Of a stretch of DNA of 64,000 nt, positions 49,226 to 61,350 are shown in pieces (the first letter of the stretch is position 1; each line of letters starts with the position of its first letter). The position numbers and the translations under genes were made by a program. Below the pieces are notes generated by a model that saw only the letters and a program-made list of their open reading frames with translations, did not search any database and was not told the origin of the DNA. The DNA is from Dicyema japonicum (Eukaryota > Dicyemida > Rhombozoa > Dicyemidae): the NCBI GenBank assembly GCA_011109175.1, contig RDEW01000003.1, forward strand, positions 2,102,923 through 2,166,922, in the 5' to 3' direction.

Positions 49226-51870
49226 TTAGTTATCCATTGTGACTTTTGCAGGGATCTGGTCATTTAGACGTAACACGTGGCTAAAGAGGCTCCATCTTGA
49301 TTTGAAAATATTTTTATTAGTATAAAGGTTTACATTAGAGATCTTCATAGGCCAGTTGATCTCGATTACCGATTTGAGCTGAGCTCTGTGGAAAGAGTTA
49401 AGACTGTCCATTTCCCGTTTAGGGATTCCCCAAGTCCCACAGTTGTAGGTTAGAACCGGGATGACATAATCTTTGTATATTCTAAGCCTGGTGCTTAATC
49501 CTATCCTCTTGGCCCCATATTGACGATATTGTTTTTCAGTGCACTTATAGCAAAGATCTTCCTACAAATAACATCTTCAGAGTCTCCTAGAAGCGAGCCA
49601 ACCTTCTTTTGCTTTCCCCATGACTCGTCCGATCTCCTATCAGTACCTATAGCGTTGTAAACTCTGTTTTGTTGGGATTTAGGGATTAGAACCATTTCGA
49701 AAATATGTGGGAGTACGTTGAGCATGTGCTGAAGTGTTTCAGTATCCTCAGAAACAACGTCCAGATCGTCCCCTGAACTCTCTTAGTGCAGCTTCAAGGT
49801 AGACAACGAAGAGGACCGGGGATAGCGAGTCCCCTGAGGAACTCCACGTGAAGTCGAAAAAAATTGGATGCACATTTGTCAATTTTGACAGAAAGATAAG
49901 TGTTCTGCATGAGCAGGCGTATTATTTTAACGTCGTCGGGGACAAGAAAACTCTTCAGAACTTCCATAAATTTTCCCTGGTGTACCGAAACGAATGCACG
50001 GGACATATCAATGCCAAGTATTTCAATAGATTTTTTATACTTTGGGCATAGGGCACAATACTCACACTAAATCGGCTGTAGACCTGCTTGTCCGAAACCC
50101 ACTTTGGCCGGGGGATAGGAATTTGTTCACTTTGTTTTTTATCTGGTGTAACGCAATAAGAGACAGGTCTAAGGTTGCAAAAGGACATTAAGCTTTCCCG
50201 GGTTTTTGTAGAGGTATTAGCCACTCTTTTCCCAGTTCCAATGTATTGTCTTCCTGAAGAGATCGATTGAAAACATTGGTGATCATTTTGGCTAGCTCCT
50301 CCGGGGCTTTAAAAGTTCTGCTGGGATATTGTCTGGTCCTGCAGATCTTCCGGTGTTCAGTTTTTGATTGCACGAAAAGTTTGCGTGCAATAGAGTGGAT
50401 TTGTCAGGTTTCAAAGATCAAATTGCGATGCCGTGATATTAGCTTTATTAACGTCCCCAATGACAGTACGGCCGAGGTTATGGTGGACAGTGATCGGGGC
50501 CGAACCCTGTGTTAAGGAGGCGAATTGCAATAAACATCTTTGGTTCGTAGTTACGTTTCGATATTTCGGAAATTTGATTTTCTGCTTCACTTCTTGCAAG
50601 GAATTTTGTATTTGTTTGATCTTTGTTAGGACTCTGCCTCTCTGGGATCGGAGCTCGTTGATTTTTTCTAATGCAATTGTTTTTTCGGATTGGAGGCTGA
50701 GCTTTTTTGTATTACAGAAAGTTGTCTGATATTCTGACTGCTTTGTTTGTGACTGGGTTTGGGGGTGAGACCCAAAACACTAGAGGCTGCTTTTTGTATA
50801 GCAACGACTATTTCCTTCCATATTTTATTCGCTGGTTGATTTTCGTTAAAGGAGTTGATGCTGTTCCTCAGAGTTGCACTATATCTAAGATTGGTAGATT
50901 CTTCATAACGTAGCCTCTCCGTGTCGTATCGTACTGAGGAGATACCTTTGCGTTTTCCGTGTATTCCATGAATTCTGTTTAGTATTAGCCGAGCGACAAG
51001 TTTGTGATCGCTGCTAGCTTCAAGTCCGTCATATGTCCTCGAATGTTGCTTGCAGAGAATATAGTCAATCTGGTTGTATATTCGGATTGTGTTTCCTGAT
51101 TTGTATTTTCTGGTGGCAACCCAAGTGATCTCGTGTCTTGCTGAGTGCCTGAAACAAGTATTGCATAAGAGTAAGTTAAACGCCGAGCAAAATTGCATCA
51201 ATGATTCACCGAGAAGGTTGCGAGGATTTCTCCGTGGGCTCCAACGCACGCTTCCCTATGGTTTGGCTTTTCCAGCCCTGGCGTTCCAGTCCCCGGCGAT
51301 AGGAATGTAAGAGAACGAAAGCGAGTTGTATACACTCGTGAGAGAGACTAAAATGCGTCCAGCTCTTCGATATTTGTTAAGACTCCCGCTCCGGTTGGGG
51401 CATATGCGTTTATGATGGAGATGACTGAGTTGATTTTATTTCCGCATTTGATTTTCAGCACGGTCAGATGCCGTCCACAGTCTTGTAACAAAGTGAACCA
51501 GATCCTGATGGACTGCAAATTTAAGACCATAATGTCGACAGGCCGATGAGAGGGTGAGAAGGTGGAATTTGCCAAACAGTTCCGTAAATTGTACGGTCGT
51601 TTTTGTCTCTTGTAGACAGCAGACATAGATGTTTATTGGAAGACATCCAGAAGCCTGTTTGTACGAAGGGTTCTGGTGATATTAATAGAAACCAAGTCAT
51701 GGATCGTCTTAAAGCGCGACAGAATGAGCTCAGTCTCTGGGATGATTTGAAGAATGCGAACTTAGTCACCAATGGTAGGTATGATTCTCCTTTTGCTTTT
51801 GGAAAGTCAAAAGCAGTGAGTCGAGTTGTCAGTGTTTTAATTTGCAGAGGAATTGTAGACAGAATCATGT
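49226..51870 (-). mobile_element. Near full-length RTE-like LINE, decayed
   Basis: Minus strand. From about 51870: RPYNLRNCLANSTFSPSHRP, VISIINAYAPTGAGVLTNIE (endonuclease strand with AYAPT), IAGDWNARAGK, IRIYNQIDYILCKQHSRTYD and ASSDHKLVARLILNRIHGIH (SDH of the endonuclease), a helical linker, TFKAPEELAKMITNVFNRSL and GKEWLIPLQKPGKA, PGQSGFRTSRSTADLV, DMSRAFVSVHQGKFMEVLKS and KIIRLLMQNTYLSVKIDKCA, then NVLPHIFEMVLIPKSQQNRV and the C-terminal LNSFHRAQLKSVIEINWPMK, RWSLFSHVLRLNDQIPAKVT. Domain order is complete; many frameshifts. The catalytic FADD block is not clearly visible. Confidence 0.8.
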
Positions 51871-52019
51871 AATGGTCCCTGATTGGGGGAATTTTTGATT
51901 GCTAGTATAGGTGGTCAACCGGTAGTTGTTCTTAGAGCAGAGTTTTAATCACGGGAAGGAGTGTTGTTTAGAAATAACGTCGGTTCTCCCAAGGTTCTTC
52001 GTCACTTCCATCCCCTTTA

Positions 52020-52304
52020 TTGCTCAACCTATTCAGGCCGATCTTCCTATCTCAGAAAAAAAACGACATCCTATTTATGCAGATGACAGTTTTGGCATCA
52101 TGTGATCTGAATAAACTTGTGGGATCACCGACACCACGTGTGGTTTTCACAACACGTCAAAAACGCAATTATCGAATTGAGAATAACCTTCTGAAAGCCC
52201 ATCAGGATTATCTCTGTGCGTGTGCTTCCTGGGGTCCATTCATCTCTTGGACAGATTTCTTGAAGATTGAAACTAGTCAAAATGGGATTTTTAAAAATTA
52301 CTGA
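52020..52304 (+). mobile_element. CR1-like reverse transcriptase fragment
   Basis: A 94-codon frame reads FMQMTVLASCDLNKLVGSP (reverse transcriptase motif C region, ADD decayed) and later DYLCACASWGPFISWTDFLK, matching SVSYACTSWGINLSWTINQR in the larger copy at 53363-56075. It is a short, dead piece. 52305-53019 downstream has nothing recognisable except possibly decayed sequence of the next fragment. Confidence 0.5.
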
Positions 52305-53019
52305 GCGATGACTTCTGAAAAGGTACCCTCCTCAATGCCTCTGGATCCCTAATCTGTAAGAAATGAGGAACGCGCGCGTGGGACTACGAGCATTCAGATA
52401 TACGATCGATATTTGCCTCTATAGACTCCGGGAAGGAGCATCGGACCAAGTTGAGGTCTTTGTTGTAGCGTTCCAGGATCACATGAGTAGTTAGTTTGAT
52501 GTTACTAAATTTTTTGGAATTTTTTTCATTAATTCAAGTTGAACTGACTACGGTTGTAGTAAAAAAGCGTTATGGATGACTTTTCGGGAGAAGGGCTGAG
52601 AAGATTTAGGTCCAACCAAAAGGAAATTAGATTAACATAGTCTGCCTAGTCTCAGCATCTAAAAGTGAGAGAGGTTCACGGCTCATGGCTCTTCCCTGTA
52701 CATCGTCCGGAAATAGGAATCTGTTTCCGGTTCAATGTTTCCATGATCCACAGGTGCAAATAGGGGAAGATGATTGACGTTAAAGGACTTCACGTACTCT
52801 CCTGCCGAGGTGGGAGCACAAGGGACATGACGGTGAATAAAGTAATTGCGAGAGGCTGGAAATCGCGTATATCCTGTACAACTGGAGCCCCTTGACTATA
52901 AACAACTCTTTTCCAGTGAAAAGGTGAAAAATACCCGACTTGTAACTATGGTTTCTCCGTTTCCAACCTTACACCTACTCAAGAAAGATAAAAATTAAAA
53001 AATCAATAATTAAAAGACG

Positions 53020-53205
53020 GTGATCATACTAAAAATCTTACCACCCAAAGTAAAAATCCCAACGCCCAGGTTGAGAACTATTGGTATAGGGAATCGGATT
53101 TCTACACGATCAGGAGATCTTCATGAGCGCTACTTGTTATTTGAGCGATTCTCGCTCGCCATCCTGAGAGGGAATAACCACGCAGTCAGGGCAGCCGCTA
53201 TATGA
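53020..53205 (+). mobile_element. 3' end fragment of the R2-like family
   Basis: The 61-codon frame ends STRSGDLHERYLLFERFSLA ILRGNNHAVRAAAI and then a stop, the C-terminal signature of the family seen at 9726-9880 and 8396-9236. Everything upstream is lost. Confidence 0.65.
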
Positions 53206-53527
53206 CCATTTGTTCACTTTTTTGTCATTAATAAATAGTATTAAACACATTCCTGTGAAGAACCTGGGTTTTTCATATCCAATGTGGAATTCTAATCTCA
53301 ATTGTCCTATGTTGCTTATCCGTTAACTTCACAGTTATGAAGGACTCTGTTTCCGTGGCGTCATGTGGTCTACCAGATATGAATGTTCTGGAGGAGCTCA
53401 GGGTGCACTTAATGCACCGCGGAAAAGGACCATTAACTACCTCCCATCCGAAGAAGGACTCTTCGGACGACGGTCTCTTCCCTTTCTTAATCCCCCTCGG
53501 CTAACTGGGTTTCTGATGATTCTCGCC

Positions 53528-53554
53528 GGTGACATTGAACTTAATCCAGGTCCT
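53528..53554 (+). other. 2A-like ribosome-skipping motif in a LINE
   Basis: The frame reads GDIELNPGP, matching the 2A consensus D-x-E-x-N-P-G-P. It sits about 65 codons after the start of its open frame and six residues before the endonuclease begins. 2A-like sequences are known in some animal CR1-type and trypanosome LINEs, where they separate an N-terminal peptide from ORF2 or act as part of a signal sequence. Confidence 0.75.
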
Positions 53555-55497
53555 CCACTCTCAATTCTGCAGATAAACATCAACGGAATCAAAAGCAAAA
53601 TTCTCGAAGTACGGTCTTTCATTAAAGAACAGAACATTGACCTGATTTACTTCAAGAAAGCAGACTTACTCCATCACCTACCCCGCATTTTCCAGGATAC
53701 CACTGCATCCGCCTGGACCGCTCAAACCGTCGTGGTGGGGGTCTCCACTTCATTATAAGAGATAACATTCGATTTACGGACACCTCAGCGAAACTACAAT
53801 CACTAATAAACGATGGGACCATGGAAATATCTGGGATATCAATTACAAGTGGATTCGGAACTCTCAACATTACAAACATCTCCATCTTCTTGCCCAAAAG
53901 GATTCTTTCTAAACCTAACCAAGTTAAACAAGCTCGGAAACCTGATTTTGTGTGGAGATTTTAATGCTAATCATCCATTCTGGTTAAAATCACATCCAGC
54001 AGACTCAGGAGGATCATCCTTATTGAACCAACTCGCCTCTCTGACTATCCTCAACAAACCCAGGAAGCACACTAGGAATCCTTACAAGGAATACTAATTC
54101 AACGTCCCCAGACATTACCTTGTGTTCCCCAAACCTTGTACCGGAAACATCTTGGATGGTACATTATGGATTATCCCGGACAGAAACATCAAACAAAAAC
54201 TCTCAACGACGAAATATCTAAAAGGATTAGAAAAGCTGAAGCCAACAAATGGGACAAACTAGTATCTTCCATTTCAGAAATCTGCTCAGAAGATATGGAG
54301 AGAAATTAAACAACTTGGTCCAAAAGGAAATTTTAAAAGAACAGACGGATCAGCACAGTCTTAACAAGCTCATGAAATATTACGCCAATATAAGCCACAA
54401 ACCTTTCAGGAAAATGGATGAGCCTTCTTTATCCTCAATAAGACCGAAAGAACACAGCCGATTAACCTTATCTCATTCAGATGTCAGTGAGGGTTTGAAG
54501 AGGATGAATTCTTCCCTCTCATGTGGGCCAGATTCTATCCCTGGTATTTTACTAAAACACCTTGGACCTATTGCGATTGATGCAATCACAGTGATTTTCA
54601 ACTATTCAATAAACATGAATACAATTCCAACTATCTGGAAACTGTCCTATATACGCCCAATCCTTAAGCCTGGAAGCCTAAGGACAATCCTGCATCATTT
54701 CCACCAATCTCTTTACTATGCACCTTATCAAAGTTATTGGAAAAATTGATTCTTAATCTTGTAACCTTTCCCTTCCTTTTTCGTCTCACAACATAGATTC
54801 AGAAGGGGTCATTCAACTTCCACCCACCTAACTTCCCTCAACCAATTTATCATTGAAGGCTTTAACACAAATCTCGTCACCTCAAAACAGTCGTTTGCTC
54901 GATCGATTTACAAAGAGGCGCTGTTTCAAGGAAAACCCTAACCCAGAAATTGTTTGTTCTCCCCGTCAACCCCAATATAAAACTTTGGCTTGCTAACTTC
55001 ATAAATGGAAAAAGGGCCCGGGTATACATGGATGGGACCAAATCAATTTCAAGATTACTACCCAATGGTGTCCCACAAGGTTCCCCTTTATTACCCGCCT
55101 TATTTTACTTATACATGTCCGATTTACCACAACCCGATAATAAAGACGATTTCATCCTATCATATGCTGATGACTTATTAATCGGATCCCAGCATCAAGA
55201 TATCCCAAAGGCATCAGAAAGACTACAAGAATACCTTCACAAAATTCAATTTTAGCTAAATTATAACCGGCTTGATATATCTACTGAAGAATATTCTTGG
55301 TCTTTATTTACCTCAGACAAACGACTTGGACAAATGACAGTGGAGCCATCAACCAGACAAAAATACCTTTCCGAAGAAACTGAAAATCTTGGAGATCACC
55401 TTCGACACACACATGTCCTTTTCATCTAGCGTCGACGCTGTCTCTGGAAGCTGCTCAAGAAAGCTAGGGATAATCAAAACTATTTTCGGTGGCAGTA

Positions 55498-55843
55498 AAA
55501 CCCCTTTCCCAGCTTTGAAATTTTGTACAAACAATTCATTGAGCCATCTGTCAGCTATGCCTGTACGTCATGGGGAATCAATCTGTCCTGGACGATCAAT
55601 CAAAGAATCCGAGACATTCAGGCCTTAACAGCCACTACTATTAGTAATCTCGGGAAACTAGAAAAACTANAAACCCCTTTCCCAGCTTTGAAATTTTTGT
55701 ACAAACAATTCATTGAGCCATCTGTCAGCTATGCCTGTACGTCATGGGGAATCAATCTGTCCTGGACGATCAATCAAAGAATCCGAGACATTCAGGCCTT
55801 AACAGCCACTACTATTAGTAATCTCGGGAAACTAGAAAAACTA
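55498..55843 (+). repeat. Direct duplication of about 173 bases around a single N
   Basis: The sequence 55498-55669 repeats almost exactly at 55671-55843, differing by one T in a T run, with a single N at 55670 between the copies. Copy one stops exactly at the N; copy two runs on into normal sequence. This is the pattern left when two overlapping contig ends are joined without being merged. Confidence 0.9.
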
Positions 55844-56134
55844 ATACTCTCATCACTTGAATACCTTATCCGACAAAATGGAAAGGGATTTGCTACCCTG
55901 TGTAAGCAGTGCACCTCTCAACAATACACAGCCACGACGTGCCTTATGAGAAGGGAATACATCACCCCCTCTCCAATTCCCGAAACCACCCCGCCCACAG
56001 AGAAGTTGTGTTGGATCCCAGAAGGCGCACGAGGAGAAAATAAGAATTTTGATTGAGGCCTTCGAGATCACTTAATTAATTTATTAATTAAATTTTTTTA
56101 AATTAACAATTTATTGAAGAATAAAACCAAATAG

Positions 56135-56947
56135 TTAAAGGCTACTGGCTGCTCTCAGGATTGAGAGCTCATTTCCCCTTACGATCTGTAAGGAGATGCG
56201 CTCAATGAGCCAGCCCTTCTCTCTGACATCCCTCCTCCTTTTAGCGACTAACGATCCAATTTTGTTGAGCAGGACTAACGACCTGCTTCCTATGACTCTC
56301 GAAGTTTCGACTGCGACTGGTTCAAATGTGTACTGCTCGCCGAGGCATGTGTACTTCTTTGCTTTAAGTATTTCTGCTTTCTCTGCAGCTGAGCCTGGAT
56401 TTGTCGCACTCATTGTAATATTGGAAGGGGAGAAGCTATCTACGCAGGTGGCATGCCAGGTACTTCCCAGCATCCCACGGGAACAGAGTCGCTCCATCCG
56501 GCCTTCTGTTTGCCGTGGCAAGTCCTAGGGGCTCCATCTGGACAGGGAATCCGGCAGCTTCTAGTCCCCACGCAATAACCTTGTTGATTGCACTATGTCT
56601 CAGGCTCCTTCGGCAGGAAAGTGCGTGGAGTCCTTTCGCGTCGACTATTCCTCCACATCTACAGCGATGGATTGCGCAAACATCGATTCCGAGGCGGAAG
56701 CAAACCCCAATCCTCGTGGAGTCATCGTCCAGAAAAGTTCCGAGTGAAATGCACGGGAATGCTTTGAGCCATGAACCACTTACGTTTGTTGATGCGGTAG
56801 CCAGACAAGCCAGACGATGCTGGTCGAGTTGTGGTTTTAGCTCATCGATGGTCCTCGAACATACAAGTTCGTTCCAGTCTCATTGTTTGTTGAAGTTCTT
56901 CGGGAGTCCCAAATTAAGTCCAATCCAAACATCGTGAGCCATGCATG
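56135..56947 (-). mobile_element. R2-like retroelement, C-terminal region
   Basis: The minus strand starts in DWNELVCSRTIDELKPQLDQ, HRLACLATASTNVSGSWLKA FPCISLGTFLDDDSTRIGVC, zinc motif CRCGGIVDAKGLHALSC, RHSAINKVIAWGLEAAGF and RRPDGATLFPWDAGK, then frame changes into WHATCVDSFSPSNITMSATN, KYTCLGEQYTFEPVAVETSR and QIVRGNELSILRAASSL. It is the same protein as at 8396-9236. It lies tail-to-tail with the CR1-like element that ends at 56075, 60 bases away. Confidence 0.82.
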
Positions 56948-57680
56948 CCATAACTATTGGTGTTCTTAGGTTAATAATAAGGACTAAAATAAGCACTTCG
57001 ATAGGTGAACTACTAAACAACAAGTAAATCATGTCACCGACTAATATGCTTATTAGAAAAAAATTAAATTAACTGATCATAGATTTTTTCACCTATAGTG
57101 AGATCTCCTCTAGCAAAGATATACGTCAACTTCTTCTCATAACTCTACGCAATTGACGACAGACCAGCCCAACATCATAGCTTGCACTAACGAGCTTCTG
57201 GACGTTAAAGGAAGCAGGATCCCCCCAACCGAGGGAAATCCATATCCAGTTGGTGACACTCAGCTATAATCACCATGTTGATTTACGAGACTGTTTGAAC
57301 AGAATCGAATGATCGGCTTCGTCACTATGTCATTTCTGCATTCCAGACGACCACAAAACAGACCAACTCATTTCCTGGTCCGCCTTCGAGTTCTGCAGCA
57401 CATTATATACACATGACGGATCTCTGGAAACTTCCGCTTTTGGTAGTTACTTTCTTGTTAGCAACAGGTTTCCCTTACTTGAAGAAACGGGAAGTAAATG
57501 AATAATAAATCTCCTAGCATATAGACGTAGTCTAAAAGTAGTTTAATCACAGTGCAAATATATAAACGTAGAGATTCATGTCGACTACCCGACTGACTCT
57601 GTTAACCATAACCTAATATAATCACCAAAAAAACTAAAAAAATCTATTAAGCCGAACAAGGAAAGAATGAAAAAATCAAA
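56948..57680. other. No gene recognised
   Basis: Sequence between the R2-like element and the SR-protein gene, presumably including the 3' flank of the latter. No open frame of note. Confidence 0.4.
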
Positions 57681-58477
57681 TCAATCCCGACGTGAGGCAG
57701 ACCTACTACTCTTTGATCGACTCCTCGAGGATGATCTTCTCGACTCACTACAATAAACACATCCACACCTGCTTTCAGGGCTTCGCCTCCTATACCTTGA
57801 TGACCTTGTCTTTCTGTACGATTCAGAACTCGATCTACTGTAGGACCGATTCCTTCTCCGACTCGTGGACCTATGAATAACTCCCAATTCAACCTAGATC
57901 TCATCGATCTGTGTCTCCTGTCCAACGAACGGTCTCTTGAGTATGATCGACGCCTCGGGGACCTGCGAAAACGTTAATCACGGCCGACGGATCGTCGAAC
58001 GGCGAGAAGACGGTGATCATACTAGCTAGCTGCGCATGCATAACACACACTCAGATATCGCACATAGCTCAGCCCGCCAGTACCTTGAACCTCCTTTCCC
58101 GCCAAATCTTGAACAGTCGTAGGCGTAATGACCTCGCTCATTGCACTTAAAACATCGGTCGTTTGGGTTGAAAGCCTTCCGCTCTCTTCCATTATGTCCC
58201 CTGTTAGATGGACCATTGGAATGTTCAACTCGAACTCTTCCCCACAAACGTGGGATCCATCGAGTTTCTTCACTGCCTGGTCGGCGTCTCGAGGATCTTC
58301 AAATTCGACAAATGCAAATCCAGGGGGGTTACGTGCCACCCAAACACTACGAATTGCTCCATAGCGAGAAAATGAGTCTTCTAATTCTCGTTCAGATGCA
58401 TTTTTCGATAAATCACCGATAAATACTTTAGAAGGATTTCTTTTATGTTAAAAACAGACAAACCTCGAATCAGACAT
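57681..58477 (-). CDS. SRSF7: SR splicing factor with zinc knuckle (SRSF7/9G8-like)
   Basis: Binds exonic enhancers and promotes splicing in the nucleus. The start MSDSR is joined by a 24-base intron to [20 protein letters not shown] (RNP2), [20 protein letters not shown] and [20 protein letters not shown] (RNP1 GFAFVEFE), the end of one RRM. After a one-base shortage in a G run (plus strand about 58245) come [20 protein letters not shown] and the zinc knuckle [14 protein letters not shown], the hallmark of SRSF7. The RS domain follows in short exons: [60 protein letters not shown], with a 23-base and a 21-base intron placed in phase. A splicing factor is of interest here because its substrate introns are about 25 bases long. 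Confidence 0.9.
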
Positions 58478-58649
58478 ACGTCAACAACGTGAATGTATTT
58501 TTTCTAGAAATTTCTATTTTAAATTATATTATTTTATAATATTTTTTTTCAATTATATTTATAATTTTCACTTTATTTAAATTTTTTATCAAAACTTTTT
58601 AAAGTTTTTAATTTTTCTTGACACAACAGCTGAGAGAACAATCATTGTA

Positions 58650-60950
58650 CGCATGTGAGGTGGGCTGGTATTAAAGTAGTCAGAAATAAATTGAGGCAGC
58701 TTAGATAAATTCATTGTGGCAGATTTTCCAGGACGGTAACCTAATCCTGGTTGAGTAAGATATGGATTAATAGCGAGAGTACAAGTTTTTCAAGTGTGCA
58801 GGTTAAGGAGATGGGCCTGTATGAAGCAGCATCTCCCTTTGGTTTCCCAACCTTCACTAATTTGTGATAAGCGATTTTTTCCAGTAGTTCACAGACAGGT
58901 TAAAGCTTATAGGGCGGTAGCTACTAGGATCTTCAGGAGGTTTTCCTGGTTTTCTTACAAAAACCAGTTCCGCCTCCTTCCAACGCCAGGAACGTAACCC
59001 AACCTGAGGCTACCGTAGTACAGCCTTACCATCGCCGTCAGCAGACTTGCAGACGCTTTCTTGAAGAGGGCCATGGGGATCTTGTCCTGGCCCTGGGCGT
59101 TGTTGTTCGATTTCTGGATAGCAGCTAGGACCTCCTCCATGGTTATCGCCTGGTAAGAGGCGCTCGGGTCCTTCCGAAAGCTGCACATTCTGCGTCTCTC
59201 CGGAGTGATAACATCCTGCACACACTGACGGGCAGACATCTCGACAAATTCCCTTGGACGAACTGTCGAGATGGCACCAAAACTTGCTGTAAATATCTCA
59301 GCAATTTCTGTCGGGTGATGATTCCTCCCCTCCGCTCGACACGCGCTTCAGCTGCTTCCAAAAGTCCGGCCATGCGGGTTCACCCTCTCGCAGGCTTTCT
59401 AACATTTGTCGCTCTCCAAGTCCACAACCCCTTTTCTGATCTCTCTCTTCAAGTTATTTATTTTCTTATTTTAGTAGATCCGGTTCTCCTCGAATTTGCA
59501 TTTCGCACGGAATCTTATATACCTCTTTCTATGTGTTATTTTACTTAAAATCGGGCCTAGAGTTCGCGTGTAGCTTTCACCATGAGGACGCATCCGGAGG
59601 TTGGTCCCCATGTATTCCTCGAGGATGTCGCGGAGGGCGGCATCCATTTTTTCCAGTTCTACTTCACTACAAACTTACTTTTTAAAAGAAGGGAGTTTTA
59701 TATCCATAAACGACTCCAGGTTATCCCAATTGACAGAGCCCAAGTCATAGCCAATTGGGCCTGAGGGGCCGGTGATCACTTTCAATGCTCCTTAGTACCC
59801 GAGGTAACGACCACATACCAATGAACGATGGAGAGGCTATGGCCATTCCCAGGTAGTCCTCTCCTTTTATCACGTCCTTATGATTGGGATCCGTTGATGT
59901 TGTATCGGAGAGCCCAAGATCGCTTGCCAGGTCAAATAGTGCCGATCCCTCTTTAATGTTCGCAAAACAGCCAAAATCTGAATGCAAAACATTCAGATCG
60001 CCAAAAATGACGCAATCGGGATGTTGGAAGTCTTAATGTGATCTTTACACAACCACAACTGCTTGGCATACATTGGCCCAATAACGATAGTAAAACAAGG
60101 GAGCCTGACGAGTAATAATATTAGCTTGCAATGAGGGCATTTGGAAATACCTTGAACAACTGCTGCTAGACTCGTCCTCAAATAGATACTATTGCCCGAA
60201 CCTCGATGTGTATCATTCTACAAGAGATGACAACTAGTATTGCCTCTAAAATCTGCAGCAGTTGTATCCTTGCAGTTGGTCTAATTGAGGACTAAGATGT
60301 CGACTTCCAGGGTGTCGAGAAAATCTTCAATGGCCTTCCTTTTCCTCCGGAGGGATCTTATATGATATTGAGCATCATTTCGGAGCATTTTCCTTCCTTA
60401 GCACAGCGCAATGTCCCTAAGCGCGTTAAGGAAAATAGAGCCGGAAGTGCTCCTTCTACCATACGATAGATAGCGCTTACATCGCTAGCCATTCCAGAAG
60501 AGGGCGCCTGCCTTCTCCCCTTTAGTACCTTCTCCGTAGCCTTTTGATACATGGGCATCTTGAGTGGCTTGCCCTGTGTCCTTCATCGCCACAGTTCACG
60601 CACTTGAAAGATCTGACTTTAGATTGGCAGTCTTCCGCGAATGTGGACCCCCGCAATTAAGGAACTTCTCTTTATAAGTGTATCGGGAGCTGGTGTGGCC
60701 GAATCCTTGGTAGCTATAGCACTGTGTTGCTGTTGGTCGCTTTAGGGCCACACTGAACCTAAAATAACCAATGCGTACTTTCTCAAGGTAGATCCTCTTT
60801 GCCTCTGCTCCAGAGCGAAGCCAGACCTTCAAGGTCCGGAGCGTTCCCCCACTCTTGAAGTCATAATTAACGGGGTGAACTTTTCCTGTTGATGCGACTG
60901 ACCAGCTGTCGTCATCTCTGATCCTGGTGTTCTCGTATGCTCACTTTTAT
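58650..60950 (-). mobile_element. Jockey/I-like LINE with gag-type ORF1, decayed
   Basis: Minus strand. ORF1 remnants: RDDDSWSVASTGKVHPVNYD, LKVWLRSGAEAKRIYLEKVR, then zinc knuckle remains TQCYSYQGFGHTSSRYTYKE and CGGPHSRKTAN with several Cys changed to Tyr or Phe, then a region ending near 60350. ORF2: endonuclease NVLHSDFGCFANIKEGSALF DLASDLGLSDTTSTDPNHKD, then REFVEMSARQCVQDVITPER, EEVLAAIQKSNNNAQGQDKI PMALFKKASASLLTAMVRLY and SSYRPISFNLSVNYWKK, the N-terminal part of the reverse transcriptase. The element is cut before the catalytic motifs at about 58650. Frames shift several times. Confidence 0.75.
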
Positions 60951-60959
60951 TGAGTTGGC

Positions 60960-61350
60960 TTTTGGTTTTCAAAGACTTCAAGTCCATCAGTTGGTATCGT
61001 TTCACAAGATTTCTTCGTTTATGGGGTAAATGTGCGAGAGTTGGGGTAATGTAGGTATAAAATTCGTATATGATAAAAGAGAATACACGTTCTTCACAAT
61101 AGTGGGCCTCTCTGGAGATCCTCACTATGTATCCGGGGATAGATGATGTTGGTGTAGAGGATGAGAGCTTAGATTTCTGTATGAGAGCGAGGTCAACTTG
61201 GTTTACGGAGATGAGATCCCGAAGTTCCAGAATTTTCTTTTTAATTCCATTTGCCTTTAGTTGCAATATTATTAAATCCCCACGTGGACCAGTGTTTGTT
61301 TCAATGTCGCCACATACGAGAATCTATAGTCCAGAACAATGATGACGCCA
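60960..61350 (-). mobile_element. CR1-like LINE 5' fragment with degenerate 2A motif
   Basis: The minus strand reads GDIETNTGPRG (61285-61311 for the nine-residue core), then LQLKANGIKKKILELRDLIS, VNQVDLALIQKSKLSSSTPT and SSIPGYIVRISREAHYCEE, the 2A-like motif followed by the endonuclease start, as in the element at 53363. The core Asn-Pro-Gly-Pro is changed to Asn-Thr-Gly-Pro. The fragment is cut off where the Jockey-like element begins. Confidence 0.7.

Larger units (their letters stand above)
53363..56075 (+). mobile_element. CR1-like LINE with a 2A-like motif, near full length
   Basis: Plus strand. An N-terminal segment (MWSTRYECSGGAQGALNAPR) leads to LTGFLMILAGDIELNPGPP (a 2A-like motif) and directly into the endonuclease start LSILQININGIKSKILEVRS. 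The endonuclease continues in other frames (SGFGTLNITNISIFLPK, GDFNANHPFWL near 53950). The reverse transcriptase blocks are HSDVSEGLKRMNSSLSCGPD, IPTIWKLSYIRPILKPG, NGVPQGSPLLPALFYLYMSD and SYADDLLIGSQHQD, with YADD intact. The C-terminal part is EPSVSYACTSWGINLSWTIN, and the last codons AHEEKIRILIEAFEIT end at 56075. There are several frameshifts, and an assembly duplication lies inside (55498-55843). Confidence 0.85.
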
